From Anaerobutyricum faecale (GTDB taxonomy: Bacteria; Bacillota; Clostridia; Lachnospirales; Lachnospiraceae): DNA of 64,000 nucleotides. Both the position numbers and the translations under genes were made by a program. The stretch lies in contig DWWR01000028.1 of the NCBI GenBank assembly GCA_019119645.1, positions 1-64,000 of the forward strand, given 5' to 3'. The notes under the pieces are model-generated. The model was not told the origin of the DNA, did no database searches, and was given only the letters and a program-made list of their open reading frames with translations. Positions 1 through 8,119 of this stretch are shown in pieces; the stretch's first letter is position 1; every line of letters begins with the position of its first letter.

Positions 1-439
1 ATCCGACTCCCGGCACCGCCCCGGTCCGGTACGCGCTTAAAATATTGGCGGACATATAAGCCACCGGAGCGCCGGTATCCTTGTCATTTAAGGTCAGCAT
101 GAGAATGGAGCGTGGCAGGCCCTTTTTGTGGTTCTCGATGTTGGATCCGTACCACTTCATACCCGCCATATCGAACTTGCCGCCCAGATACGCCGGCATG
201 GCCATGAACCGCCGGTCCGGCCCGTCTGTTGGCATGTTCGGGAACGGAGACGATTCCGGAAATACCATCATCACACCGTGGGAATTACCGTTGGCGCCGC
301 CCATACGGTAGTCGCCCTTCTTCATGAGCCGGAACATTTCCTCAATGGCTCCGATGCATCCCGGCATATCCTTCACGCCGGCTTTCACCATGTCTTCTTC
401 ATTCAAATATAAAAAATCAACTTCTGGATATACGCTCAT
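1..439 (-). CDS. Ornithine cyclodeaminase/mu-crystallin family protein, tyramine oxidase subunit B-like (partial)
   Basis: The gene leaves the left edge, so only its N-terminal 146 residues are visible. Translation from the ATG at 439 starts MSVYPEVDFLYLNEEDMVKA and runs without a stop to base 1. It includes KWYGSN, LPRSI and the SANILSAYRTGAVPG stretch typical of the ornithine cyclodeaminase/mu-crystallin fold. The N-terminal pattern matches proteins that Clostridia annotations call tyramine oxidase subunit B; that name comes from family memory and does not prove activity. A good ribosome site (AAAGGAGA) lies just upstream. Two perfect inverted repeats occupy the leader. It is transcribed away from the other genes of the window. 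Confidence 0.8.
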   Translation of the reverse strand, partial: MSVYPEVDFLYLNEEDMVKAGVKDMPGCIGAIEEMFRLMKKGDYRMGGANGNSHGVMMVFPESSPFPNMPTDGPDRRFMAMPAYLGGKFDMAGMKWYGSNIENHKKGLPRSILMLTLNDKDTGAPVAYMSANILSAYRTGAVPGVG

Positions 440-453
440 TTCTTCTCCTTTCC

Positions 454-472
454 TGACGCACCCGCTGCGTCA
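454..472. promoter_or_regulatory. Perfect 7-bp inverted repeat next to the ribosome site
   Basis: TGACGCA at 454-460 and TGCGTCA at 466-472 form a perfect inverted repeat around CCCGC, 15 bases upstream of the minus-strand start at 439. It could be an operator or an RNA hairpin limiting translation. No regulator can be assigned. Confidence 0.45.
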
Positions 473-483
473 ATCCTGGTGGA

Positions 484-506
484 TTTGGAAGTTGTTTACT
501 TCCAAA
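484..506. promoter_or_regulatory. Perfect 9-bp inverted repeat, operator-like
   Basis: TTTGGAAGT at 484-492 and ACTTCCAAA at 498-506 form a perfect inverted repeat with a 5-base centre, upstream of the truncated gene ending at 439. The dyad size fits a dimeric repressor or activator site. A further hairpin (AAAGGCG 541-547 with CGCCTTT 566-572, inner GGAA/TTCC) lies just beyond it. No coding region is seen between 440 and 754. Confidence 0.45.
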
Positions 507-674
507 CTTACTACCTCTTTTCCTTACTTATTAAAAGAGAAAAGGCGCCGGAAATCTTGTTCCAACGCCTTTGTTCTTACGGTTTTAAAGTTTACCACGA
601 ATCCGGGAAAAAAATTGTAAAAATCGGAACTACCACTTCTTCTGGCTCCAGTCTTTTCCATATTCCCTGAAAAT

Positions 675-713
675 AAGAAAGACTCCTGCGGGAAAGCCAC
701 AGAAGTCCTTCTT
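675..713 (-). terminator. Hairpin between the AraC gene and the left-edge gene
   Basis: AAGAAAGACT (675-684) pairs with AGTCCTTCTT (704-713) with one mismatch, and an inner CTG/CAG extends the stem. On the minus strand a T-rich tail follows. It probably ends transcription of the AraC gene at 755. Confidence 0.45.
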
Positions 714-754
714 TTGTCTTCGCTGTTTGTGATTTTTTTATATTTACCGGCCTC

Positions 755-1603
755 TCAGAAAATTTTTTCCTCTATCAGATGCCGGCTGTACTGCGCCTTA
801 CAGATGAGCTTTTCATAGGTTTTGGGCGTCACGCTGGCAAACTTTTTAAAGTCCCGGATCAGCTGCGGCTGATCATAGTATCCAAAATCCACCGCCACAT
901 CGGTCAGCCTCTCTTTATGGCCTTCCAGCCGGGATTCCAGGGAATTCATGCAAGTCAGCACATTTTGAAACTGCACGATCTTACACAGAAACTTCGGCCC
1001 GTATCCCAGTTCCTCATTAAACACTTTATTGATGTAACGGGAACTGTATCCGGTCTCTTCTTCCATCTGACACACTTTAATCCTTCCTCCCGTCTCATAA
1101 ATCCTTCCGATAGAATGATCCACCAGCACATGGGCGCAGGAGGAGGCCTTCTGATTCTCTTTTTCAAAGATGCGCCCGTATTCCTCCAGAAAAGTGTGCA
1201 CACATCCGGCAAAAGTCGTCTGCCCTTCCATTTTTTCCAGAAAATCTTTGCAGGTAGTGATTTCCCGCAAATCTGCCTCACAGCACACCAGCTCTCTGGG
1301 AGAGGTGTCAAGAATGCATGGCCTTACTCCCGGCAGAAATCGCACGCCAAAATAAGTATGGCCGAATTGAAACAAAGTCTTCTGGCAGGAAAATACCGTG
1401 CCGCAGGCCCGGGCGTTCATAACCCCGTCTCCATACTCAAAAACCAGATCAATGCAGCCATCCGGCACCGCCGAGATGTCTTCCCTGTCCTGCAATGTAT
1501 ACATATAAAAATGTAAGATACCATACCGGGCACAGATGGCCTTATAATAGTAATCCGTATGTATGACAAAATATGGCTGAATCAGTTTCATCGACCCGCT
1601 CAT
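755..1603 (-). CDS. AraC-family transcriptional regulator
   Basis: A 282-residue regulator. The C-terminal third carries the paired helix-turn-helix of the AraC/XylS family: EEETGYSSRYINKVF, then LTDVAVDFGYYDQPQLIRDF and TPKTYEKL. The N-terminal half has VPDGCIDLVFEYGDG and FGVRFLPG, an effector domain also recognisable in the second AraC protein at 3772-4605, so the two are paralogues. I chose the ATG at 1603 because GGAAG stands 8-9 bases upstream; an in-frame ATG at 1678 lacks such a site. A consensus promoter lies at 1727-1755. The effector is unknown; neighbouring catabolic genes are possible targets. Confidence 0.85.
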   Translation of the reverse strand: MSGSMKLIQPYFVIHTDYYYKAICARYGILHFYMYTLQDREDISAVPDGCIDLVFEYGDGVMNARACGTVFSCQKTLFQFGHTYFGVRFLPGVRPCILDTSPRELVCCEADLREITTCKDFLEKMEGQTTFAGCVHTFLEEYGRIFEKENQKASSCAHVLVDHSIGRIYETGGRIKVCQMEEETGYSSRYINKVFNEELGYGPKFLCKIVQFQNVLTCMNSLESRLEGHKERLTDVAVDFGYYDQPQLIRDFKKFASVTPKTYEKLICKAQYSRHLIEEKIF

Positions 1604-1726
1604 AAAAAGACTTCCTTTCACGTTAAACTCATGCTGTGACATCATAAAAAAAGGCGCATTCACCGATACAGTGAACACACCTTTGTCGTTCTTTTTTATT
1701 GTTATGTTTATTATTTCCAGAAAACA

Positions 1727-1755
1727 AATATACCAGCCGGATTATTCTTTGTCAA
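1727..1755 (-). promoter_or_regulatory. Sigma-A promoter for the AraC gene
   Basis: On the minus strand TTGACA (1750-1755) is followed after exactly 17 bases by TATATT (1727-1732). This is a near-perfect housekeeping promoter about 120 bases upstream of the AraC start at 1603. Confidence 0.7.
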
Positions 1756-1835
1756 TAAGTCCCACTCATGACTTTCCTATCTTTATTCTCTGGTCGCTGA
1801 AACTTTATTATTTTCCGCAATCATCCGTTTTTTGC

Positions 1836-2090
1836 TCATCTTCTTTCCCTTCCGGCCGCTTCTCTCTTCTTCTGTTCCTCTGCCAGCCGTGCCCTGGCTT
1901 CCTCCACGGTCTCCCCGTCTTTGGTGAGGAACTCGTCCACAAAAGAATCTGACATTTTTGTAAAGCCGCTCACGGCTCCCTCTTCAATCTTTTTATAACC
2001 ACCCACCACAGTATTCTCAATCTTTTTGTAGCCGCCAACAACTTTCTCTGCAATCTTTTCATTGGCTTTGATAAGTTTTGATTTTGCCAT
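1836..2090 (-). CDS. Small hydrophilic protein with 11-residue repeats (unknown function)
   Basis: An 84-residue protein with a strong ribosome site (AAGGAGGAAATCATA before ATG). It contains consecutive 11-residue units VVGGYKKIENT, VVGGYKKIEEG and AVSGFTKMSDS, then a charged tail rich in Glu, Arg and Lys. The 11-residue periodicity predicts an amphipathic helix of the kind seen in LEA-like or lipid-surface-binding proteins. Small proteins with this VGGYKKIE repeat occur in Clostridia, but I know no assigned function. No signal peptide or membrane helix is visible. It appears to be monocistronic. Confidence 0.75.
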   Translation of the reverse strand: MAKSKLIKANEKIAEKVVGGYKKIENTVVGGYKKIEEGAVSGFTKMSDSFVDEFLTKDGETVEEARARLAEEQKKREAAGRERR

Positions 2091-2227
2091 TATGATTTCC
2101 TCCTTCTTATCTGCCTGTTTATTTTTTACGCTGTAAGGATACTCCTCTCATTTTTTCAAAATGTTTCTGTTTTGTTGTTGAATTATTAATGGATGAAACT
2201 TCATTCTTTCTGTCATCTATTATCCAT

Positions 2228-2266
2228 AAAAAAAGGAACCGTCCATATCACATGCCGGTTCCTTTT
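2228..2266 (-). terminator. Intrinsic terminator after the aminotransferase
   Basis: A perfect 11-bp stem (2231-2241 with 2256-2266) is followed on the minus strand by a run of T residues (2228-2234). It lies 30 bases beyond the aminotransferase stop and ends the catabolic cluster. Confidence 0.85.
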
Positions 2267-2295
2267 CAATAATACCAATTTCTTTATTGTTTATT

Positions 2296-3675
2296 TTATG
2301 ATGCAACGTATTTATAATTATTTTCTTTTAGAGCTTTCATTGATTTATCTGCTGCGGCAATTGTCTTTTCAGCATCTTCCATGGTGTGTGAAATATTAAC
2401 ATACCATCTGCCGCCGAACATAAGAAATACTCCGTTCTCCTGCATATAGCGCTGGAAATTATTCACTATATTTGTATCAAAACCATCTAAGTCTTCATTC
2501 GTATAAAGTTTTCTTCTTCCTCCTGGTACGCCAAAAATGGTAGAGAACACTCCATTTGCCTCTGTGATCGTCAAAGGAATATCATATTTCTTTGAAATAT
2601 CAACTAAGCCGTCCATTATCTTTTCCTGAACCGCATATACCTTTTGATAAGCTGCACAGTCATCTCTCGTCAGTATATCCATTGTCGCCAATGCTGCAGC
2701 CATACCAAGACCATATCCCGGATACGTTCCCGGAACCAGAACCTTGTTTCCCCGAATGCAGTCCATAATGTGCTTTTTCCCACCTACGCATGACATTGGT
2801 ATGCCGTTCGAAAGAGCTTTTCCCATCGTACAGATATCAGGGGTAATTCCGAGGACTTTTTGAGCTCCACCTATTGACACACGAAATCCTGTTATCACTT
2901 CGTCCATACTCATAACAATATTGTATTTGTCACAAAGTTCCCTTATTTTTTCCAGAAATCCCGGTTTAGGATAAAGTCCTTCATGATTCCATACAATTCC
3001 TTCCAAATGAATACCTGCAATAATATCATGATATTTATCAAAACATTCTTCTAATGCCTCGAAATCATTCCATGGAAGCATAATAGTTTCTCTGTAGGCA
3101 AGCGGGGAGCGTCCTTCTGTATAATAGGGATCAGATTCAGGACCACCATGAGTCGTAAAATCTGTATATGGAACTTCCGCATTCTTATCTGTGTTTATTC
3201 TTCCACCAAGAACGTTATCACACCAGCCTGCGTAGCTTCCCTGAAATCTTACAATGACGTTTTTTCCGGTATATGCCCGCATAATACGAAATGCTGCCTG
3301 CACTGCTTCCGAACCAGTAATCGTACATTTGATCTCCTCAATGCAAGGTACCAATTCAGAAAGTCTTTTTGCAAATTCAACGTCCATAGATGAAAAAAGG
3401 AGGTTCGAACCAATGGCCGTTCCATTATTTCTCATATATTCCACAATTCTCTCTACGAATTCCGGATGAGCATGTCCCAGAATATTCGGTCCCATAGAAC
3501 CATTATATTCAATATATTCATTTCCATCTACATCTGTAAGATGTGTACCCTGAGATTTTGCAATAAATAATCTGTGTTCTGTTACATCCATAGGAATTCT
3601 TAGATTGGAATGTCCTCCAGGATAATATTTATTAAACTCTTTAGAAAGCATCTCACTTTTTTCTTTTTTTAACAT
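2296..3675 (-). CDS. Class III PLP-dependent aminotransferase (glutamate-1-semialdehyde aminomutase-like)
   Basis: A 459-residue enzyme of the class III (acetylornithine/GSA) aminotransferase fold. Visible motifs are GTHLTDVDGNEYIEY, the phosphate-binding TGSEA near residue 120, MDEVITGFR with the cofactor-nitrogen Asp at 258, and TMGKALSNG with the Schiff-base Lys at 286. It resembles GSA aminomutase-type proteins, but such proteins in catabolic clusters usually act on other amino donors; no heme genes are nearby. The ribosome site GGGAGG lies 8 bases upstream. It is the last gene of the MFS-VOC-SDR-AraC-aminotransferase cluster. The substrate is not deducible. Confidence 0.88.
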   Translation of the reverse strand: MLKKEKSEMLSKEFNKYYPGGHSNLRIPMDVTEHRLFIAKSQGTHLTDVDGNEYIEYNGSMGPNILGHAHPEFVERIVEYMRNNGTAIGSNLLFSSMDVEFAKRLSELVPCIEEIKCTITGSEAVQAAFRIMRAYTGKNVIVRFQGSYAGWCDNVLGGRINTDKNAEVPYTDFTTHGGPESDPYYTEGRSPLAYRETIMLPWNDFEALEECFDKYHDIIAGIHLEGIVWNHEGLYPKPGFLEKIRELCDKYNIVMSMDEVITGFRVSIGGAQKVLGITPDICTMGKALSNGIPMSCVGGKKHIMDCIRGNKVLVPGTYPGYGLGMAAALATMDILTRDDCAAYQKVYAVQEKIMDGLVDISKKYDIPLTITEANGVFSTIFGVPGGRRKLYTNEDLDGFDTNIVNNFQRYMQENGVFLMFGGRWYVNISHTMEDAEKTIAAADKSMKALKENNYKYVAS

Positions 3676-3771
3676 AATTCATACCTCCCATTTTTTTATC
3701 TCTGCTGTAATCATGGTAACATGTAACTTCTGTACAATATAGGATAAATAGGAAATCATTCCAGCCAGTTA

Positions 3772-4605
3772 TTAGGCATACATTTGAATAACATTTTTAG
3801 GAAGCTTTCCTGTCAGCTTCCTGCAACAGCGATTCATATGCGACTGGTCATAATATCCTGCCTGCAGAGCAAGGTCAGACAGCAGAATTTCCCCTTTGTT
3901 CTTTTTGTAGCAGTTGCACATCCACTGAAATTGTGTAACTTCACATAATTGTTTGATGGAAATTCCCAGATTATCTTTCATGATTTTTCTTAAATATCGT
4001 CCTGAGTATCCTGTTTGTTCTTCCAGTTCGCAGACGGAAACCTGTCCCTGTCCTGAAATTATCCTGTCTACTATGTATAAAACTATATTATTTTCATCTT
4101 TTTTCAAAAGAAACTGTTTTTCCAGATAATCTGATATAATTTTCCACCTGTCAGAAAACTGGTCGGCAAACGCCAGCTTTTCCTCAAACTCTTTGCCATT
4201 CCAAAAAGCATCTGCCAGGGCAATCTGCGTGTTTCCCACATCCTTTATATCACATCGGAATATATTTCCAAGCATACCTGTCCTCATTCTGATTCCGAAA
4301 ATGCTTTTTACCCTGGAGAAAAAATCCAGTTTTTTCATTTGCTGCATAGTTATAGATGCGCTCATAATATAGCAGTACGCCCGCTCTTCTGTATAAAAAG
4401 CCATGATATCCGCACACAAATCAGGTAAAGCCAGAGATTTTGAATCATCAAAATCATCTACCTGGTATACCTCCCATACTATATTGCTTAATAAGGAATT
4501 TGTAGCAGGAATATAACTTTTATAATTTCTGTTATGTTCCAAATATGGTTGATATGGGGCAAATTCTTTCTGTGAATTTTTGTATAATTTTCTTATATCT
4601 TCCAT
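3772..4605 (-). CDS. AraC-family transcriptional regulator within the catabolic cluster
   Basis: A 277-residue regulator paralogous to the one at 755-1603. It shares the effector-domain pattern (LPDLCADIMAFYTEE, FGIRM) and the C-terminal helix-turn-helix pair (LEEQTGYSGRYLRKIM; LSDLALQAGYYDQSHMNRC). It sits between the SDR gene and the aminotransferase gene in the same orientation, 53 bases after the SDR stop. It probably controls the cluster in response to its substrate. The ribosome site GGAG precedes the ATG at 4605. Confidence 0.85.
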   Translation of the reverse strand: MEDIRKLYKNSQKEFAPYQPYLEHNRNYKSYIPATNSLLSNIVWEVYQVDDFDDSKSLALPDLCADIMAFYTEERAYCYIMSASITMQQMKKLDFFSRVKSIFGIRMRTGMLGNIFRCDIKDVGNTQIALADAFWNGKEFEEKLAFADQFSDRWKIISDYLEKQFLLKKDENNIVLYIVDRIISGQGQVSVCELEEQTGYSGRYLRKIMKDNLGISIKQLCEVTQFQWMCNCYKKNKGEILLSDLALQAGYYDQSHMNRCCRKLTGKLPKNVIQMYA

Positions 4606-4658
4606 AATATCTCCATCTTAACTGTTTATTGATCTAATCAAAATTATCACTTCTGTAT

Positions 4659-5462
4659 TTAATCTGTACTCGCACCGCCATCTACGTATATAACCTGTCC
4701 GGTGATGCTATCGGCATATTTTGAACAGAGGAACAACATCATGTATCCAATATCTTCATGACTCTGTGCTCCCCTGGCTAACGGAATATATTTTTTCTGA
4801 TATTCTTCCCAGGTCTGCTCCCTGTTTTTTCCATCTGCTTCATCGGTATCCAGAATATCTTCCCACATTTTTGTCTTAACAATTCCCGGTCCAACTGCAT
4901 TGACATTGATATTATAATCTGCTCCTGCAAACGCCGCTGTCTGAGTAAGATAATTGACAGCAGCTTTTGTCATCCCATAATGACCGAATCCGTTACCGTG
5001 GGGAAGATCTCTTCTTCCTGCAAAGGATGTAGTTGTTACAATCTTTCCATGACCATACTTTTTCATCCTTCTCAGTGCGCACTGGAGACCGTTATTTACT
5101 CCCATCTGATTTGTCATAATAACCCTCATGATCTCTTCCTGAGAGCATTCAACAAAAGGAGTCACACAATCAATGCCGGCATTATTAATCACTATATCAA
5201 GTCGTCCGGTTTCTTCTTCCGCTTTTTGCAATACCTCATTCACCTGTTCAATATCGCTCACATCACAGGCTGCTGCCGATGCTTTACCGCCGTTTTCTGT
5301 TATTTTTTCCATCACCTTTATACAGTTTGCTTCCGTGCGGCTTGCCAGATAAACCATAGCTCCTGCCTGTGCAAGCTGTTCTGAAACAACTGCTCCGATT
5401 CCTTTTCCTGAACCAAATACAACCGCTGTCTGTCCTGATAAATCAATCTCCATAAATCCCAT
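4659..5462 (-). CDS. Short-chain dehydrogenase/reductase (SDR)
   Basis: A 267-residue classical SDR, probably NAD(P)-dependent, that oxidises or reduces a hydroxyl/keto group. The nucleotide loop reads GSGKGIG (17-23), NNAG is at 93-96, and the catalytic residues are Ser146, Tyr162 and Lys166 (HYGMTK). Length and C-terminal GQVIYVDGGAS are standard. GAGGTGG stands just before the ATG at 5462. Its place between the VOC and AraC genes suggests a catabolic step on the compound imported by the MFS protein; the substrate is unknown. Confidence 0.9.
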   Translation of the reverse strand: MGFMEIDLSGQTAVVFGSGKGIGAVVSEQLAQAGAMVYLASRTEANCIKVMEKITENGGKASAAACDVSDIEQVNEVLQKAEEETGRLDIVINNAGIDCVTPFVECSQEEIMRVIMTNQMGVNNGLQCALRRMKKYGHGKIVTTTSFAGRRDLPHGNGFGHYGMTKAAVNYLTQTAAFAGADYNINVNAVGPGIVKTKMWEDILDTDEADGKNREQTWEEYQKKYIPLARGAQSHEDIGYMMLFLCSKYADSITGQVIYVDGGASTD

Positions 5463-5518
5463 ATTTCCACCTCTTTCACCTTTATCACTCTGATTTTATC
5501 GCTTTGATAACATTATTT

Positions 5519-5983
5519 TTATTCCTGACACAGTTCCTGCAATTCGAACAACATTCCTTCCGGATCTCTGAAATAAACCCAGTAGCACTTTGCGCCATCG
5601 CCCATCTCAGCTTCCTGTGGTTCCATGAAAGGTTTGACATCATACTTCTCAAGTTCTTTTACCCATTCCTGTATATTATCCACGTATAAACATAAATGGA
5701 GCTTGCCCGCACAGGCTGCCGTGTCAGGAACAGGGACCGGTGTCGGATCTGTAATTTCTATAAATTCAAGCATTACACCATCCGGTGTTTCCATAAATGC
5801 TTCCCTGTGACAATGGGTATCGTTATCACCAATGATTCCCATTGCTTTACCCTCATTTACATCATGAAATTCATCACTTGGTCCGTCCAAAAGTTTAAGT
5901 CCCAGAACTCCATGATAAAAGTCAATAATTGTTTCCAGATTTTTTACAATGAATCCCACATGGCTTGTCCTTAATATTTTCAT
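5519..5983 (-). CDS. VOC-family protein (glyoxalase/dioxygenase-like)
   Basis: A 154-residue protein of the vicinal oxygen chelate fold: two beta-alpha-beta-beta-beta modules beginning SHVGFIVKNLETIIDFYHGVLG and, later, LHLCLYVDNIQEWVKELEKY, ending FRDPEGMLFELQEL. His8, a His in LHLCLYV, and the Glu in FELQEL are the usual metal ligands. The family includes glyoxalases, epimerases and ring-cleaving dioxygenases. Its ribosome site (GAGGTAAGGAAA) overlaps the end of the upstream MFS gene with a gap of only 5 bases, so the two are probably translationally coupled. Confidence 0.88.
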   Translation of the reverse strand: MKILRTSHVGFIVKNLETIIDFYHGVLGLKLLDGPSDEFHDVNEGKAMGIIGDNDTHCHREAFMETPDGVMLEFIEITDPTPVPVPDTAACAGKLHLCLYVDNIQEWVKELEKYDVKPFMEPQEAEMGDGAKCYWVYFRDPEGMLFELQELCQE

Positions 5984-5988
5984 TTTCC

Positions 5989-7248
5989 TTACCTCATTTC
6001 CTGTATTTCTGTCTGATTCTTTTTCATTGAAAAGTTAAACAAATTTCCTTTTTCTTTATAAGCTATTTTATGGGCTGATTTTATGATAAAGTATGCGCCG
6101 ATCCCGATTATTATCAGAACTGTCCCACTGAGTATCATATTTGTACCGGCTCCTCCTCCAATTCTTCTGCCGATGGCCGGCACAATATAAGAACATAAAA
6201 ATACTCCTGATGCTTCAATCCCTGACATCAGAGACATAGCCGTCGTAGTCGCTTTTCCATGGGTAGTACGACCTACATAGACGGTAAGCCCTGATACAAT
6301 AATAAGGTTGAAAAACATGTTTATGATTCCTCCCACATAGCATCCGGCTACGCTATGGGTAAGCGGCGGAACAATCATAAATAAACCACAAAATATGAAT
6401 GCAAGAGTTATGCTGTATCTTTTTGTAATTTTTATCCAAATATCTGATAAAAAACCTGCAACCGTACCTGCAACACTGCACAGTGAACCTATCACACCTG
6501 CCAGAGCTGTAGTTCCGATCTGAGCCTCATTAACAATATAGTCCGAATAATTCAGATACCATGCATTCCAGAATACAGCACCTACCAGATAAATAAGCAA
6601 TAATCCAATTGCAATGACCGGCAATTTTTCATTTTCTTCTTCTGCCTGTCTGATATGTATTTTCGATTCTTCTTTTGTTTTTCCCTTAATCTCTGCCTTG
6701 TCAACATCAGGATAAAACAAAATCGTCAGAAGCAACACCGGAATCAGAAGAAGCACTGTTTTATATCCATCCTGAAATCTTCCTGTATTTGCAAAAATCC
6801 CGCCTAACAGAGTAAATACTGCCATTCCAAGCATTTTAAACGCGTTATACCATCCCAGAACCCTATCTAAAATGTCAGGTGGAGATATCAATGTCAATAC
6901 CGTCGGATTTGCTGCCGGAATGATTCCTCCCGGAATCCCAAGCAATGCGGAACATATCAATACACCAATCAAAGGCATGTCAACTAACAATATCAGCAAG
7001 CCTGAAATAATCGCGACCACAATACTTAAAATTACAATGGTTTTCTTGTTAAATACCTGCAGCATAATACTTGATGCAAATGCGGCAATCATCATAACAA
7101 CCATCGGCAATGTTGAAATTAAAACTGCTGTCTGCTCCTGCCCCGGAAATGCCTGATAAATTAATGCCAAAACCACAACAGCAATACAATAAATCCATGA
7201 TGAAAAAGATGTAACAAGTATCGTTATTATCTGTAATTTTAGCTTCAA
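5989..7248 (-). CDS. MFS/GPH-type membrane transporter
   Basis: A roughly 419-residue integral membrane protein with about 12 hydrophobic segments and the central charged loop expected of major facilitator proteins (around KGKTKEESKIHIRQAEEENEK). It probably imports the substrate of the enzymes that follow. I place the start at TTG 7248: AAGGAGG (7257-7263) is spaced 8 bases from this TTG, while the longer frame from GTG 7257 would begin inside the ribosome site. First gene of the cluster, preceded by an intrinsic terminator that transcripts from upstream must pass. Confidence 0.87.
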   Translation of the reverse strand: MKLKLQIITILVTSFSSWIYCIAVVVLALIYQAFPGQEQTAVLISTLPMVVMMIAAFASSIMLQVFNKKTIVILSIVVAIISGLLILLVDMPLIGVLICSALLGIPGGIIPAANPTVLTLISPPDILDRVLGWYNAFKMLGMAVFTLLGGIFANTGRFQDGYKTVLLLIPVLLLTILFYPDVDKAEIKGKTKEESKIHIRQAEEENEKLPVIAIGLLLIYLVGAVFWNAWYLNYSDYIVNEAQIGTTALAGVIGSLCSVAGTVAGFLSDIWIKITKRYSITLAFIFCGLFMIVPPLTHSVAGCYVGGIINMFFNLIIVSGLTVYVGRTTHGKATTTAMSLMSGIEASGVFLCSYIVPAIGRRIGGGAGTNMILSGTVLIIIGIGAYFIIKSAHKIAYKEKGNLFNFSMKKNQTEIQEMR

Positions 7249-7266
7249 AAAATACACCTCCTTAAT

Positions 7267-7313
7267 AAAAAAAAGAGGAGATCGAACCTGTATAACAACC
7301 AGGAACGATCTCC
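7267..7313 (-). terminator. Intrinsic terminator in the leader of the MFS operon
   Basis: The 8-bp perfect stem GGAGATCG/CGATCTCC (7277-7284 with 7306-7313) has an inner CCTG/CAGG extension. On the minus strand a run of eight T residues (7267-7274) follows. It ends only about 4 bases before the ribosome site of the transporter gene, so it may be an attenuator rather than a simple upstream terminator. Confidence 0.8.
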
Positions 7314-7370
7314 TTTGATCAATTGTTTGCAGTAACTATAATTCTTTTTCCTCATTTTGCCTAGGACAAA

Positions 7371-7394
7371 ACGGAACTTTTTATTTTGTTCCGT
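7371..7394 (-). other. Leader hairpin upstream of the attenuator-like terminator
   Basis: ACGGAAC (7371-7377) pairs with GTTCCGT (7388-7394); on the minus strand TTTGTCC follows. It lies in the long untranslated stretch ahead of the MFS gene and might be part of a regulatory leader. No known riboswitch class was recognised. Confidence 0.3.
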
Positions 7395-7460
7395 AAAAAT
7401 CCATTTAACTTCTTATTTTTAATTTCATCCGCTGTATCTGCTTTTATTTTTACGTGAATT

Positions 7461-7607
7461 TTAGAAATAAATCCTCTCATCGTTGATCGTGCTTTCCATT
7501 TTCGGAAAATATTTCCGGAACATTTTGTCAGTAAAGCATCTGTCCAGGATTTGCTCTGCATATTCCGATGCCGGTTCCTCTGACGCCTGAAATCGTCCAA
7601 AGGGCAT
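7461..7607 (-). CDS. Possible 48-residue small ORF
   Basis: A minus-strand frame from ATG 7607 to TAA 7461 encodes an acidic 48-residue peptide starting MPFGRFQASEEPASEYAEQI and ending NDERIYF. The composition looks protein-like, but there is no ribosome site: the ATG directly follows the U-tract of the terminator at 7608-7639. It may be the tail of a lost gene. Apart from this frame and the hairpins, nothing recognisable lies between 7258 and 7673. Confidence 0.2.
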   Translation of the reverse strand: MPFGRFQASEEPASEYAEQILDRCFTDKMFRKYFPKMESTINDERIYF

Positions 7608-7639
7608 AAAAAAAGAACCCCGACCAGGATTCTTTTTTT
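7608..7639 (-). terminator. Intrinsic terminator after the HtrA fragment
   Basis: AAAAAAAGAA (7608-7617) pairs with TTCTTTTTTT (7630-7639), with an inner CC/GG. On the minus strand it follows the stop of the PDZ fragment at 7674 and has a long T tail. Confidence 0.75.
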
Positions 7640-7673
7640 ATTTCTTTTATAAGGGAACTATTCCCGAACTCTT

Positions 7674-8070
7674 CTACTGCTGTCCGGCATCTTTGGCCGA
7701 ACCAAGAGTAATACTAAGTGTCTGCGGCTGATATTTGCCATTGGAAGCCCGCTGGGTCACAACGGAGACGGTCTCTCCGGCAGCATAATACTGCAACGTA
7801 TCCTGCAGCTGTTCCATATTTGACACAGAACGGCCGTCCAGTTCCGTGATAATATCACCCTTTTTCACACCAGCCTTATCTGCCGGTCCATTTTTTACCA
7901 CTGATGATACAATGACGCCGCCCGGTATGCCGTACAACTCTGTAATATCCGCGGTCACTGTCTCTCCTTCAATCCCCAGATAGGAAGCTTCATCGGAATC
8001 TACCTTTTCTCTTGTCGGAAGATTCATGAGATCTTTCAGACTGGATTCCGCTTCCCATGGACATGACCGT
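7674..8070 (-). pseudogene. C-terminal PDZ fragment of an HtrA/DegP-type serine protease
   Basis: The frame ending at 7674 encodes LMNLPTREKV, YLGIEGETV, GIPGGVIVSSVVKNGPADKA and GDIITELDGRSV, which is the C-terminal PDZ domain of Clostridia HtrA-like proteases. The trypsin domain (His, Asp, GNSGG) is absent. Upstream of the first ATG (8027) the same frame still looks family-like (SSLKDLMNL) back to about 8070 and then meets a stop near 8090 with no usable start. I read it as a decayed remnant of a protease gene truncated at its 5' end. A terminator still follows it. Confidence 0.7.
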
Positions 8071-8119
8071 TTCCTCCTTTTTTCATTTTATGTGTTTTAA
8101 TTTTTCATTGATCGGTAAA

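Noticed and set aside
7361..7600. Minus-strand ORF of 79 codons.
   Set aside because: No ribosome site, basic low-complexity content, and it overlaps leader hairpins and a competing frame.
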